NCBI GenBank assembly: GCA_018058425.1
Contig: JAGOZX010000016.1
Span: forward strand, 1-45,326
Reading direction: 5' to 3'
From: Sebaldella sp.
GTDB lineage: Bacteria; Fusobacteriota; Fusobacteriia; Fusobacteriales; Leptotrichiaceae
DNA: 45,326 bases
The notes under the pieces are model-generated. The model had not been told where the DNA came from. It did not search any database and saw only the letters and a program-made list of their open reading frames with translations. Shown here piece by piece: positions 1 through 8,794 of the stretch (positions are counted from its first letter, which is position 1; each line of letters starts with the position of its first letter). The position numbers were made by a program, and so were the translations under genes.

Positions 1-222
1 ATTCATTGCTTCACTATCGTTTTCTTTTATTGCCATTAAATAATACTTTTCAGCTAATTCATATTTTTCTTGATTATAATATAAAACACCTAAACTATTC
101 ATTGCTTCACTATCGTTTTCTTTTATTTTTTCAAGATAATTACTTTCTTCTTCACTGTAATTTGAAAAAGAAGAATAATTAAATGCTAAAAATATAAATA
201 CAAATATAATAATTTTCTTCAT
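1..222 (-). CDS. Exported TPR/Sel1-like repeat protein, 5' part only
   Basis: The first 74 codons are present; the rest runs off the left edge. The start has a clear ribosome binding site (GAGGAG, 7 bases upstream). Residues 1 to about 20 form a short basic then hydrophobic segment (MKKIIIFVFIFLAF) typical of a signal peptide. The mature part begins tetratricopeptide/Sel1-like repeats of the pattern EAMNSLGVLYYNQEKYELA, each 32 residues here. Such repeat proteins act as protein-binding scaffolds; the partner cannot be told. Two repeats share an identical 30-base stretch (1-30 and 97-126), which points to recent repeat duplication. Function is unknown beyond the repeat type. Confidence 0.75.
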   Translation of the reverse strand, partial: MKKIIIFVFIFLAFNYSSFSNYSEEESNYLEKIKENDSEAMNSLGVLYYNQEKYELAEKYYLMAIKENDSEAMN

Positions 223-250
223 AAATTCTCCTCACTTTTAAGCTTCAAAT

Positions 251-279
251 ATTTTAACTATTTTTTTAGTATAAGTCAA
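251..279 (-). promoter_or_regulatory. Promoter for the TPR repeat gene
   Basis: Read on minus, TTGACT at 279-274 and TAAAAT at 256-251 are separated by 17 bases, and lie about 30 bases upstream of the start codon at 222. This is a good sigma-70-type match. Start site not measured. Confidence 0.55.
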
Positions 280-329
280 ATTTTAAATAAAATATCAAAC
301 ATCTTGAACCCATTCAAATATTTTAATTA

Positions 330-971
330 CTACTTCTCTCTCATTTCCTTTTCCATTTTATAAAACATTGGTCTTGAACAACCTATCTCTTCACATGCTT
401 TTGTTATATTCATATATCCTGGTTTATCTTTATCTCTTGTTAGCAAATAAACTTCTTTAAATTTTTCTCTATACTTTTCTTCCTTGTATCTTCCTATATG
501 TTGTCCTCTCGACTTTGCTCTCTCTATTCCTTCTTTCTGACGCTTCCTTAGCTCTTTTCTTTCCCATTCTGCTCTTAGTAAGTCTACTTCCAACATTGTG
601 TCTAGCATTGCATTTAACATTGCTTCTGCTAATGAATCTGCTCTTTTATCTACTAACTTACTTTTTAAAAAATCATTTAAGTATTCCTGATCTATTGATT
701 TCACTATTACTTCCTTTGAAGCTAATTCTATTAGACATTCTCTTACTTCTTTTGCATTTCTTCCCAATCTATCTAAGTTCTTTACTACTATTATATCTCC
801 TGATTTTATATACTTCATTAATTCTTGCCAGGCTTCTCTATCTTCAAAATTTATCCCTGATTTTTTTTCTTCAAATATTGTTCTTATTGTTCCACCTAAT
901 TCTTTAAATAGCTCTACTTGTCTTGATAAATTTTGTTTTGTTGTTGATACTCTGGCATAATAATATTTCAT
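330..971 (-). CDS. Serine recombinase (resolvase/invertase family)
   Basis: A 213-residue small serine recombinase. The N-terminus carries the catalytic YARVSTTKQNLSRQ motif (nucleophile Ser near residue 9) and the LDRLGRN motif near residue 70. A long helix with the RxxG...AKSRGQHIGR pattern follows, then a C-terminal helix-turn-helix (ITKACEEIGCSRPMFYK). Members cut and rejoin DNA at short sites for resolution or inversion. I chose ATG at 971 because GGTGA precedes it at normal spacing; upstream GTG (986) and ATG (983) lack a ribosome site. No transposase or obvious inverted repeat frames it, so it looks like a solitary or stranded recombinase; its target site is not identified. It may be the remnant of an integrated element, given the decayed DNA next to it. 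Confidence 0.9.
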   Translation of the reverse strand: MKYYYARVSTTKQNLSRQVELFKELGGTIRTIFEEKKSGINFEDREAWQELMKYIKSGDIIVVKNLDRLGRNAKEVRECLIELASKEVIVKSIDQEYLNDFLKSKLVDKRADSLAEAMLNAMLDTMLEVDLLRAEWERKELRKRQKEGIERAKSRGQHIGRYKEEKYREKFKEVYLLTRDKDKPGYMNITKACEEIGCSRPMFYKMEKEMREK

Positions 972-1002
972 AATATTCACCATCACTTTCTAAATATTTA
1001 TT

Positions 1003-1031
1003 ATTATATCCTAAAACCAAAATAATGTAAA
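1003..1031 (-). promoter_or_regulatory. Promoter for the serine recombinase
   Basis: On minus, TTTACA (1031-1026) and a perfect TATAAT (1008-1003) are 17 bases apart and 32 bases upstream of the recombinase start at 971. The match to the sigma-70 consensus is strong, so the gene is probably expressed. Confidence 0.6.
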
Positions 1032-1395
1032 TATTTATCTATACTATTATTTTACAGTTATATATAAATATGAAAATAAGGATTTTTTTACAATAAAAAA
1101 TACCCTTTTTATAGTGTAAAAAAAGGTATCAGTTTGTTTACGTCATAAATTCTTAAAGACATGCAAAGTATATTATAAATATCCTAATTCTTATCCTTTC
1201 AAATTATCTATCATTTTTATTGATTTTTTATACCTTATAGATTATAATTCACAAGTTCTGATAAAGTTCTCGCTTCTGACTCTGCAACAACTGATCCTTT
1301 TACAAATATTAGTTGGAAGACTCGTCTAAAAAAATGGTGGAGCTAACTGTAAAATTCTTGTCAATGTTTGTGCTGTAGAAGATACTACTAAATAT
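1032..1395. other. Gene-free stretch with decayed coding remnants
   Basis: No intact gene is visible here. At 1100-1129 there is an imperfect inverted repeat (ATACCCTTTTT / AAAAAAAGGTAT) followed on minus by a T run. On plus, 1252-1338 reads as a short open segment without a start codon (ends KTRLKKWWS then stop), and another open segment follows to the terminator at 1396-1425. These may be pieces of a degraded plus-strand gene whose terminator has survived; I cannot name the gene. Confidence 0.35.
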
Positions 1396-1425
1396 GAAAG
1401 TGACCTCTCATTAGAAGTCACTTTC
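1396..1425 (+). terminator. Rho-independent terminator, plus strand
   Basis: A perfect 9-bp stem GAAAGTGAC / GTCACTTTC (1396-1404 and 1417-1425) with a 12-base loop is followed by seven T on plus. It overlaps the last codons and stop of the minus-strand lipoprotein gene (stop at 1411). No intact plus-strand gene lies upstream for it to serve. Confidence 0.7.
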
Positions 1426-1728
1426 TTTTTTTACTACATTTCCTTGATAATAATAATTAAAATCATCTTCTGCATCATAATCTACTTCACCAATACGAAA
1501 AGACTTAGTATAAGCTTTAAATATTTTTATATCTGCACCTTCTACAATAAATGGTCCTTCTCCTAAAAACCAAATAGTACCATTTTTATAACTCGAGCTA
1601 TAACTGTTATCCTCAACATTTTTTCTACCTTTAGATAAATCATATTGATACATTTCTTTTGAAGTCTTTTTACTTTCACAACTAAAAAAAGTAAAAAAAA
1701 TACAGAAAAATATAAAGATTTTTTTCAT
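1411..1728 (-). CDS. Small predicted lipoprotein of unknown function
   Basis: A 105-residue protein. The N-terminus is a lipoprotein signal peptide: two lysines, a hydrophobic stretch rich in Phe/Ile, then a lipobox ending FFSC with Cys at residue 17, followed by a charged linker. The mature part (about 88 residues) is hydrophilic, with Tyr- and Ser-rich segments and an acidic DAEDDFNYYY stretch; I recognise no domain. The ribosome site AAGGAGAT precedes the ATG. It stands alone, with 239 bases to nadR on one side and decayed DNA on the other. Its 3' end forms half of a terminator hairpin belonging to the opposite strand. Likely anchored in the envelope; role unknown. Confidence 0.75.
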   Translation of the reverse strand: MKKIFIFFCIFFTFFSCESKKTSKEMYQYDLSKGRKNVEDNSYSSSYKNGTIWFLGEGPFIVEGADIKIFKAYTKSFRIGEVDYDAEDDFNYYYQGNVVKKESDF

Positions 1729-1967
1729 TAACTATCTCCTTTTCATTTTTTTTAATTATACTTCATATAAGATTTTAAGTCCACTTTTTACTATTACTTT
1801 TTTATAAAAATAGAATGAAAAATATACGATTTTAATACTTAAAATAATTCTATCTTAAATGTATTTTTTCAATCTAACTCTAATTAAAAACCATATTCAA
1901 TTACCTCTTAAATGATTATCACCTCAATTAAATTGTTGCTCATGTGTAATAATCTATATACATAATT

Positions 1968-2996
1968 TTAAAACCCAAACTCATCTTGAATAATTCTCAA
2001 AGCTCTATCTAGTCTTTCTTCATAATTTCCATATACATAGCTTACTTTCCCTAATATATTATTCTTCTCCAATAGTTCTCTTAATAACATTTTTCCATTC
2101 TCTCTATTTTCTTCACTTCCATTTTTTCTGAGTCCATCTTCTACCCAGTTTACATCACTTTCTAAATACAACCATAAATCATAATTCTGTCTTTTTATTA
2201 TTTCATTTATTGCGGGATCTTCTTTCCCTTCATATAATTTACAGTAAAATTGTGTTACTATTGCTTCTGTATCAATAAAAACTATTTTATTTGAATGCCT
2301 GATTGCATCATCTTCCAATTTTTTTTGATGCATCGCTATTTTTATATAATCATTGTACTGCAAATTATCTTCATTTCCACCGCATTCTTCATAAATATAA
2401 TTCCTTCCATACTCTTCTGCCCATGAGGTGTTATAAGCTTTTGCTAAAAATTTTGTTAGTGTTGTTTTCCCACAAGACTCCGTTCCAATTAAAACTACCT
2501 TCTTTACAAAAAATGGTCTCACAATAGAAGGTATAAACTCCCAATTTTTATAGGGATTTTTTCTTATCTCTGTTCCTGATATCTTTTTCTCTTTTCTTTT
2601 ATGATCTATTATAATGTGCTCTGCTTCGGGAAGTAACTTTTTATAAAATTTATCGTACTCCAATTCACTTGAAAAAATATAATCAATTTTTTCAGGAACA
2701 GTTATTTTTAAAAGATCTATAAATTCTTTCCATCCATTAGGATATGCTGCTATTTGACTTTCATCTAAATACCTTATTTCAATATGCTTTAAATCATAAT
2801 AAATATTATGAAGCCATCTAAGCCTATCTTTTAAAGTTATTTCTGGTATAAAAGAATCTTCACATATCTTTCTATCCCTATCACTATGACAAATTACCAC
2901 TATAAGCTTATCGACCATTGTAGAACTTCTATTAATGAAATTTATATGACCTAAATGTAAAGGTAAGAACTTTCCTATAATAACCCCTAATTTCAT
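1968..2996 (-). CDS. nadR: Bifunctional NMN adenylyltransferase / ribosylnicotinamide kinase NadR
   Basis: A 342-residue two-domain enzyme of NAD salvage. The N-terminal nucleotidyltransferase domain has GKFLPLHLGH (residues 8-17) and ISGTEIR (139-145); it makes NAD from NMN and ATP. The C-terminal kinase domain begins with a Walker A GTESCGKTT (171-179) and phosphorylates nicotinamide riboside to NMN. The helix-turn-helix repressor domain found in enterobacterial NadR is absent, so it is probably only an enzyme. Its ATG overlaps the pnuC stop (ATGA), so translation is coupled to the transporter that supplies its substrate. Last gene of the NAD operon. Confidence 0.93.
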   Translation of the reverse strand: MKLGVIIGKFLPLHLGHINFINRSSTMVDKLIVVICHSDRDRKICEDSFIPEITLKDRLRWLHNIYYDLKHIEIRYLDESQIAAYPNGWKEFIDLLKITVPEKIDYIFSSELEYDKFYKKLLPEAEHIIIDHKRKEKKISGTEIRKNPYKNWEFIPSIVRPFFVKKVVLIGTESCGKTTLTKFLAKAYNTSWAEEYGRNYIYEECGGNEDNLQYNDYIKIAMHQKKLEDDAIRHSNKIVFIDTEAIVTQFYCKLYEGKEDPAINEIIKRQNYDLWLYLESDVNWVEDGLRKNGSEENRENGKMLLRELLEKNNILGKVSYVYGNYEERLDRALRIIQDEFGF

Positions 2997-3664
2997 TCTT
3001 CTCTCTCCTTTTTATAGAGTATAATCCAGTTTATCAAACCATATATCGCATTTATAAGATAAGCAGTCCACATTATTGTTATATTATAGTTTGATTTTAT
3101 AAAAAACCACATATATATTGATACTATATCTATCAATATCCAGACTGCCCACTGTTCTATATACCTTTTTACCATTAATATCATTGCAATTATAGATAAA
3201 ACATTAGTGAAAGCATCTGCAAAAGGAAGTACATTTCCTATTTTCTTTAATATTATTCCATATATTAGAATTCCTGCTATTGCTACTATTGACCAAAGAA
3301 TAATCTGTTTTTTCTTCATTCTTTCTGCTTTTACCTCAGTTTTTTCATCCACATTAACTTGATTTTTACTCCATACCACTAAACCAATAAGCTGCATTGG
3401 TAAAAAATAGCCCAAATTTAGCATTGCTTCACCATAATATTTTGACTGATAAGAAATAAAACCATATAACACTACATTTATTATTCCGAAATAATAATTA
3501 CTTATTTTACCTTTAGCTACCAAAATAACTGATAACATTCCAGTCAATGATGCTATCAATCCAAGAACTGAGTCCTTTGAATAAAAAAATACTATTATAT
3601 TAATCACTGTAAAAATTACCAGCCAACTCTTTTCAAACCAATTCCATTCTTTTAATACTTTCAT
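2993..3664 (-). CDS. pnuC: Nicotinamide riboside transporter PnuC
   Basis: A 223-residue polytopic membrane protein of the PnuC family, which admits nicotinamide riboside by facilitated diffusion. Family signatures visible are YYFGIINVVLYGFISY, the long LNLGYFLPMQLIG helix and WAVWILIDIVSIYMWFF near the C-terminus. About seven hydrophobic segments can be seen, separated by a lysine-rich loop near residue 115. Ribosome site AAGGAGGA is strong. It overlaps nadR by four bases; the kinase activity of NadR would trap the imported riboside. 34 bases separate it from kptA. Confidence 0.93.
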   Translation of the reverse strand: MKVLKEWNWFEKSWLVIFTVINIIVFFYSKDSVLGLIASLTGMLSVILVAKGKISNYYFGIINVVLYGFISYQSKYYGEAMLNLGYFLPMQLIGLVVWSKNQVNVDEKTEVKAERMKKKQIILWSIVAIAGILIYGIILKKIGNVLPFADAFTNVLSIIAMILMVKRYIEQWAVWILIDIVSIYMWFFIKSNYNITIMWTAYLINAIYGLINWIILYKKEREE

Positions 3665-3698
3665 AAAAACTCCTCCTTATGATGATTCATTATCCTTT

Positions 3699-4244
3699 TT
3701 ACTCTTCAAATACCAAGTATTCTGGTTCTATATCATCTGAAAGCCACACTTCATTTTTTGATATATAAAATTTCTTGCCATCTTTTACCATTTTTCCTGA
3801 CGAAACTTTTATTATATATGGCTTTCCATGTCTTTTTCCCACACTATATGCAGTATTATAATCAGATGATAAGTGGACATGCTGTCTACTTGATTTTTTT
3901 ATTCCTTCTACTTTTATAAACTCTATATTCTTAATTGCTGTTCCATGATACAGGAACTCTGGTGGAACTACCTGTTCTAATTCCACATCCACGTTTATAC
4001 TATGACCTTGACAAGCCCTGATTTTTTTAAAATCATTACTAAACTCATATCTTTTTTTATTGTTTGTCTCTACTATTTCATTTAATGTATTAATATCTAT
4101 TTTTCTTCTGTTTTTATTCATAAGATTTATAAGCTCCTCAACATCTGCCCAACCATTTTCATCTAGTTTTATTCCTATAGTTTCCGGCGAATGTCTTAAT
4201 ATTAGACTTATAAACCTTCCTAATTTTACTAATCTTTCTGACAT
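3699..4244 (-). CDS. kptA: RNA 2'-phosphotransferase KptA/Tpt1
   Basis: A 181-residue member of the Tpt1/KptA family, which uses NAD to remove an internal RNA 2'-phosphate, giving ADP-ribose-1'',2''-cyclic phosphate and nicotinamide. The catalytic Arg-His-Arg-Arg set is present: R17-H18 in SLILRHSPE, R76 in IRACQGHS and R120 in SRQHVHLS; LYHGT (98-102) is the NAD-site motif. Length is normal. In bacteria the natural substrate is unsettled, because bacteria usually lack the tRNA ligase that creates 2'-phosphates; ADP-ribosylation of nucleic acid ends has been shown for some members. It sits between NADAR and pnuC in an NAD operon, which fits NAD consumption or ADP-ribose chemistry. Confidence 0.92.
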   Translation of the reverse strand: MSERLVKLGRFISLILRHSPETIGIKLDENGWADVEELINLMNKNRRKIDINTLNEIVETNNKKRYEFSNDFKKIRACQGHSINVDVELEQVVPPEFLYHGTAIKNIEFIKVEGIKKSSRQHVHLSSDYNTAYSVGKRHGKPYIIKVSSGKMVKDGKKFYISKNEVWLSDDIEPEYLVFEE

Positions 4245-4259
4245 CTTTTTTCCTTTCTT

Positions 4260-4726
4260 TTACTGCTCTTCTTCTCTTATAAGGTTTTCTCTTAATTCTG
4301 TTAGTATTTCCCCTAACCAGTTCTTTCCTTGCCATTTCTTTTTATTTCTACTATCAGGATTATCTTCTGAAAGTCCTATTCCCCAAATAGTGTTGTAGGG
4401 ACTTGCCTCTACCAAAAGTTTTCCTTTTGTACTCAATAATTCTTTTTTCAAAGTTTCATTTTGAGTAAATTTTGCATAATTCGCATCATATACTATTTTC
4501 TTACAATTTTTATCCCATATATTTTTATTAAATTTATTTACTTTTCTTCCTAAATCTTTTTGTTCTCTAGGATTTTTAGCTAACAAAATTTTTGCAGCTA
4601 TAATTTCATCACCAAATAATTTAGCTTTCATGAACAACATATATTGTTCAGCTGAATTAAATGCCTTTCCTTTTATTTTAAATCCTTTTTTATACCATTG
4701 TGAAAATGGTGAATCACTTTTCTCAT
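4260..4726 (-). CDS. NADAR-family protein, frame interrupted by one base near the start
   Basis: The family (YbiA/NADAR) includes N-glycosidases; some members remove ADP-ribose from guanine in nucleic acids. Conserved segments are present: SPFSQWY, AEQYM, FGDE, NPREQKDLGRKVNKF, YAKFTQN, LLVEASPYNTIWGIGL. An ATG at 4726 has a well-placed GGGAG site, but it is one base out of frame with the domain. If the A4 run at 4718-4721 were A5, the gene would read MRKSDSPFSQWY and continue intact. As given, the domain frame is open from just after the nrtR stop (4755) with no usual start codon before ATG at 4640, which would drop the conserved AEQ segment. Either a homopolymer sequencing slip, a real frameshift, or slippage. 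It lies between the Nudix gene and kptA. Confidence 0.75.
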
Positions 4727-4754
4727 TTTTTATCTCCCTATTATTTATATTTAC

Positions 4755-5600
4755 TCACTCTAACATCACAGGTTCAAATTTAAAGAGTCTTGAAGGTCGA
4801 TGTCCTGCTTCATCTGTAAATTTTTCTGTTTCTACTACCATATCTTTTATTTTTCTTCTGAAATTGGCTTTAATCAATTCTTTCCCCAAAATTATTTCAT
4901 AAACTTTCTGTAGTTCTGTTAAAGTAAAGTATTTTGGCATTAAATTAAAAACTAAATCTGTATATTCGATTTTATTTCTTAATCTTATTAAAGAATAGGC
5001 AATTATCTTTGCATGGTCAAAAGCTAAACCTTCACCACTTACTATTTGCACTGCTCCTTCTCCTTTTATTTTCTTTGATATTTTTAAAGTGCTCTTCAAT
5101 ATCGTTTCCTCATTTGACAACTCCAATGAAAGATTTTCTTCAATGAATTTATATGAAACTTTGAACCACGATACTTCTTTTGCATCAGTATCTGCTTTTA
5201 ACTCTATATTATCAGGCTTTATAAGGGCCATATAAGCAGTACTTATTACTCTCATTCTAGGATCTCTGTTAACATCCCCAAAAGTATATAATTGTTCCAT
5301 ATATATATTCTCTAGATTTGTTTCTTCTTTTAACTCCCTGTGTGCCCCTGCTTCAATGCTTTCATCCATTTTGACAAATCCTCCAGGTAGTGCCCATTGA
5401 TTAATAAAAGGATGTTGCCCTCTTTTAATAAGCAATAAATATAGATTTTTATCCGGATTTTTTCTATAGTTATCTTTTTCTGTCTCAAATACACTAAAAA
5501 TAATATTATCCACCGTAACCGACGGTTTTTCGAATTCTGATGAATCATAATTTTTTAAAAATTCTTCTTCTGATGAAATTTCTTTATTTTTTAGTTTCAT
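4755..5600 (-). CDS. NrtR-like Nudix domain regulator of NAD metabolism
   Basis: A 281-residue protein with an N-terminal Nudix domain (about 25-165) and a C-terminal winged-helix-like region (about 180-281). The start of the domain, EKPSVTVDNIIF, is typical of NrtR and of ADP-ribose hydrolases. The Nudix box is nearly intact: G74, E80, R88-E89-L90, E92-E93, with only the usual Gly replaced by Asn95. NrtR proteins repress NAD biosynthesis genes and release DNA on binding ADP-ribose; the intact box leaves hydrolase activity possible. It is the first gene of the NAD operon and follows a promoter with two GATAnTATC boxes, suggesting it controls its own operon. An ADP-ribose pyrophosphatase without regulatory role is the alternative. 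Confidence 0.82.
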   Translation of the reverse strand: MKLKNKEISSEEEFLKNYDSSEFEKPSVTVDNIIFSVFETEKDNYRKNPDKNLYLLLIKRGQHPFINQWALPGGFVKMDESIEAGAHRELKEETNLENIYMEQLYTFGDVNRDPRMRVISTAYMALIKPDNIELKADTDAKEVSWFKVSYKFIEENLSLELSNEETILKSTLKISKKIKGEGAVQIVSGEGLAFDHAKIIAYSLIRLRNKIEYTDLVFNLMPKYFTLTELQKVYEIILGKELIKANFRRKIKDMVVETEKFTDEAGHRPSRLFKFEPVMLE

Positions 5601-5616
5601 TTAATACCTCCTTTTT

Positions 5617-5639
5617 GATATTATCGTTTAGATATTATC
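5617..5639. promoter_or_regulatory. Two tandem GATATTATC boxes, candidate NrtR operator
   Basis: GATATTATC occurs at 5617-5625 and again at 5631-5639, 14 bases apart. Each is close to palindromic (GATAnTATC). They cover the expected start site and leader of the NAD operon, where a bound repressor would block transcription. Assignment to the Nudix regulator is inference. Confidence 0.45.
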
Positions 5640-5645
5640 AAATAT

Positions 5646-5673
5646 ATAATAACATATTTTTGAGATTTGTCAA
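5646..5673 (-). promoter_or_regulatory. Promoter of the NAD operon
   Basis: On minus, a perfect TTGACA (5673-5668) and TATTAT (5651-5646) are separated by 16 bases, placing the start near 5639, about 40 bases upstream of the Nudix gene. No other good promoter is seen inside the five-gene operon. Confidence 0.65.
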
Positions 5674-5722
5674 TAAGTTTTTTCTTCTCCCTATCCTCCA
5701 TTAGAAAATTTTAATCAAAAAA

Positions 5723-5744
5723 AGAAGAGAAATACTTCTCTTCT
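5723..5744 (-). terminator. Rho-independent terminator, minus strand
   Basis: Perfect 9-bp stem AGAAGAGAA / TTCTCTTCT with a 4-base loop; on minus it is followed by a run of T. It lies downstream of the conserved hypothetical gene ending at 5786 and isolates it from the NAD operon. Confidence 0.75.
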
Positions 5745-5785
5745 AGTGATAACTATTAATTAACAATTTTGATAAATTTGGCCTA

Positions 5786-6139
5786 TTAATTTCTATCATT
5801 ATGCTTTATTATCATTGATATTAAATCTTTAAGTACATTTTTAGATTCGTCATTTCTATAAATATTTTCATCATTTACAACCTTTGCATGACAAAGTAAC
5901 ACAGTTTCATTACTTAATTTTTTTATTTCTACTGTAAAAATGCAATTTCCTGTCCAACTCCGAGAAAAATACATTGTACTTTCTTCTAAAAATACAAACC
6001 ACTTATCTTCCATTTCTTTTGGTTTCAATCCTAATTTTAATAACTTCCATTCAGTAGAAGACAATATACATTTATATTTTAATGATATTGATTTAATCAT
6101 AGGATTAAATTTCCAACTATTACGAGTAACATTCTCCAC
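5786..6139 (-). CDS. Conserved hypothetical protein with an RSWTG motif
   Basis: A 117-residue soluble protein I cannot assign. Notable segments are LKLGLKPKEMEDKWFVFLE followed by a beta-rich part with YFSRSWTGNCIFTVEI, and a C-terminal helix. The combination of MEDKWF and HRSWTG-like motifs is one I associate with a widespread uncharacterised family, but I cannot name its function. I prefer GTG at 6139 because AAAGGTGA lies six bases upstream; GTG at 6148 overlaps that site and has none of its own. No signal peptide or membrane segment. It has its own terminator, and 69 bases separate it from the upstream gene. Confidence 0.65.
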   Translation of the reverse strand: MENVTRNSWKFNPMIKSISLKYKCILSSTEWKLLKLGLKPKEMEDKWFVFLEESTMYFSRSWTGNCIFTVEIKKLSNETVLLCHAKVVNDENIYRNDESKNVLKDLISMIIKHNDRN

Positions 6140-6208
6140 TTCAATCACCTTTGATTTCTTATAATACAGTATACTCTGAATAATTCCAATGGCTTAAATA
6201 ACTTTAAT

Positions 6209-6919
6209 CTATTTCACTTCTAACTTATTTTCTTTCTCACCTGTTTGATCAAAATAATATAATTTTCCAGTTTTAGTATTATATTCAAATACTTGTTCTC
6301 CATCAGCATATGAAGCTAGGGCATACTGACCGTATCTTATTTGAACTGCATCTTTTCCAGTCTTTACAATAACTGGACAATCTACTAATACACAACTTTC
6401 AGTAATCATATCTTTTGAGAAAAATATTTCTTTAGGATTTTTTAAAACATAGCTGTATATTTTTTTTAATATTGGATCTTTTTTAGAATCTAATATTTTA
6501 TTCGTAATATTTTCTCCAGTTTTTCTATTTATTATAATGCTCTCTGTTCCTGACATTCCATGAGCTCCACCATAATATACATATGTATTTATTGATAATG
6601 AAATTATATCTTTATCCTGATATTCTATTACAGGCTCTGATATTACTTCATATGATGCACAACCTTCTGGGTCATATGAGCATGCCTCTTTATTTTCATC
6701 TTCAAGAACTTTTTGATCTAATAATCCATTTATTTCATCATTAATTTTTCCAAATTTATTATTATCTATAAAAATTGGTTTTATTATTTTATAATTCTTA
6801 TTTCCATTTATATTTAGTGTTTCATATTTTATTTCTGGTAATTCTGTTAGTTTTGTTTCTGCTAGCAATCCAAAAGATAATACTAGAATTAAGGCTAATA
6901 TATAATTTTTTATTTTCAT
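6209..6919 (-). CDS. Exported DUF4163/DUF3298 (RsiV/PdaC-like) protein
   Basis: A 236-residue exported protein. Residues 1-21 are a signal peptide (basic start, hydrophobic core, LLAETK cleavage region). The body matches the paired DUF4163 and DUF3298 arrangement, seen in the RsiV anti-sigma factor ectodomain and in the N-terminal part of PdaC; the signature YYGGAHG is at 115-121. Four cysteines (C80, C87 and two in SCVLVDC) could form disulfides. No catalytic domain follows. The start at 6919 is chosen because GGGAG lies 8 bases upstream; an earlier ATG at 6934 precedes that site. It follows serS by 27 bases. Role in the envelope unknown. Confidence 0.75.
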   Translation of the reverse strand: MKIKNYILALILVLSFGLLAETKLTELPEIKYETLNINGNKNYKIIKPIFIDNNKFGKINDEINGLLDQKVLEDENKEACSYDPEGCASYEVISEPVIEYQDKDIISLSINTYVYYGGAHGMSGTESIIINRKTGENITNKILDSKKDPILKKIYSYVLKNPKEIFFSKDMITESCVLVDCPVIVKTGKDAVQIRYGQYALASYADGEQVFEYNTKTGKLYYFDQTGEKENKLEVK

Positions 6920-6946
6920 TATTTCATCTCCCAATTTTTTATTTCT

Positions 6947-8224
<1,278 letters not shown>

Positions 8225-8794
8225 TTACCTCTTTCTATATAAATTATTCTTGTATATGTATTCCTCTACTTTTTCAGGTACCAAATCAGATATTGACTTT
8301 CCTTCATCTATTCTATTTCTAATTATTGTAGATGAAATATCTAAATATGGTGCATCAATTAGTTCCATATTAGAAGAGATTTTTACTTCATATCCTCTTC
8401 TTGAATAAACCAGAACTTTTGCATGTTCAAGTATAGTTTTATAATCTTTCCATTGATGGAAACTTTCTGCTGAATCCCCGCCTATTATCTCATAAAACTC
8501 ATCATCAGGATAAATCTTTTTTATTTTCAGTAATGTGTCCAAAGTATATGAAATTATCTTCTCATCTATTTCAACAGTTGATATTTCATACTCTCTTTTT
8601 CCAGCTAGAGCCAATTTTAGCATGTTATACCTGTGTTTTGGCTCCTCTAACTCAAATATTTCTTTATGATATGGCTTATAAAGAGGAACCCATATTATTT
8701 TATCCAGCTTCACTTTCTCTAATATCCATTCTGCCACTTTTAGATGACCATTATGAATAGGATTAAAACTTCCGCCATATATACCTATTTTCAT
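8225..8794 (-). CDS. nadD: Nicotinate-nucleotide adenylyltransferase NadD
   Basis: 189 residues. The N-terminal GIYGGSFNPIHNGHL is the nucleotidyltransferase signature with the T/HxGH-type HNGH motif, and the C-terminal ISSTIIRNRI matches the ISSTxIR motif. It joins nicotinate mononucleotide and ATP to give deamido-NAD, the step before NAD synthetase. This de novo/Preiss-Handler enzyme is separate from the salvage operon at 1968-5680. Its ATG overlaps the stop of the upstream unknown gene (ATGA), so the two are translationally coupled. Confidence 0.95.
   Translation of the reverse strand: MKIGIYGGSFNPIHNGHLKVAEWILEKVKLDKIIWVPLYKPYHKEIFELEEPKHRYNMLKLALAGKREYEISTVEIDEKIISYTLDTLLKIKKIYPDDEFYEIIGGDSAESFHQWKDYKTILEHAKVLVYSRRGYEVKISSNMELIDAPYLDISSTIIRNRIDEGKSISDLVPEKVEEYIYKNNLYRKR

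Noticed and set aside
1..126. Direct repeats that might suggest a CRISPR array
   Set aside because: The repeats are in frame within a TPR-like coding sequence and there are only two, with no spacer-repeat regularity.
515..907. Plus-strand open frame of 130 codons opposite the recombinase
   Set aside because: Leucine-rich shadow of the recombinase gene; no ribosome site and no plausible domain.
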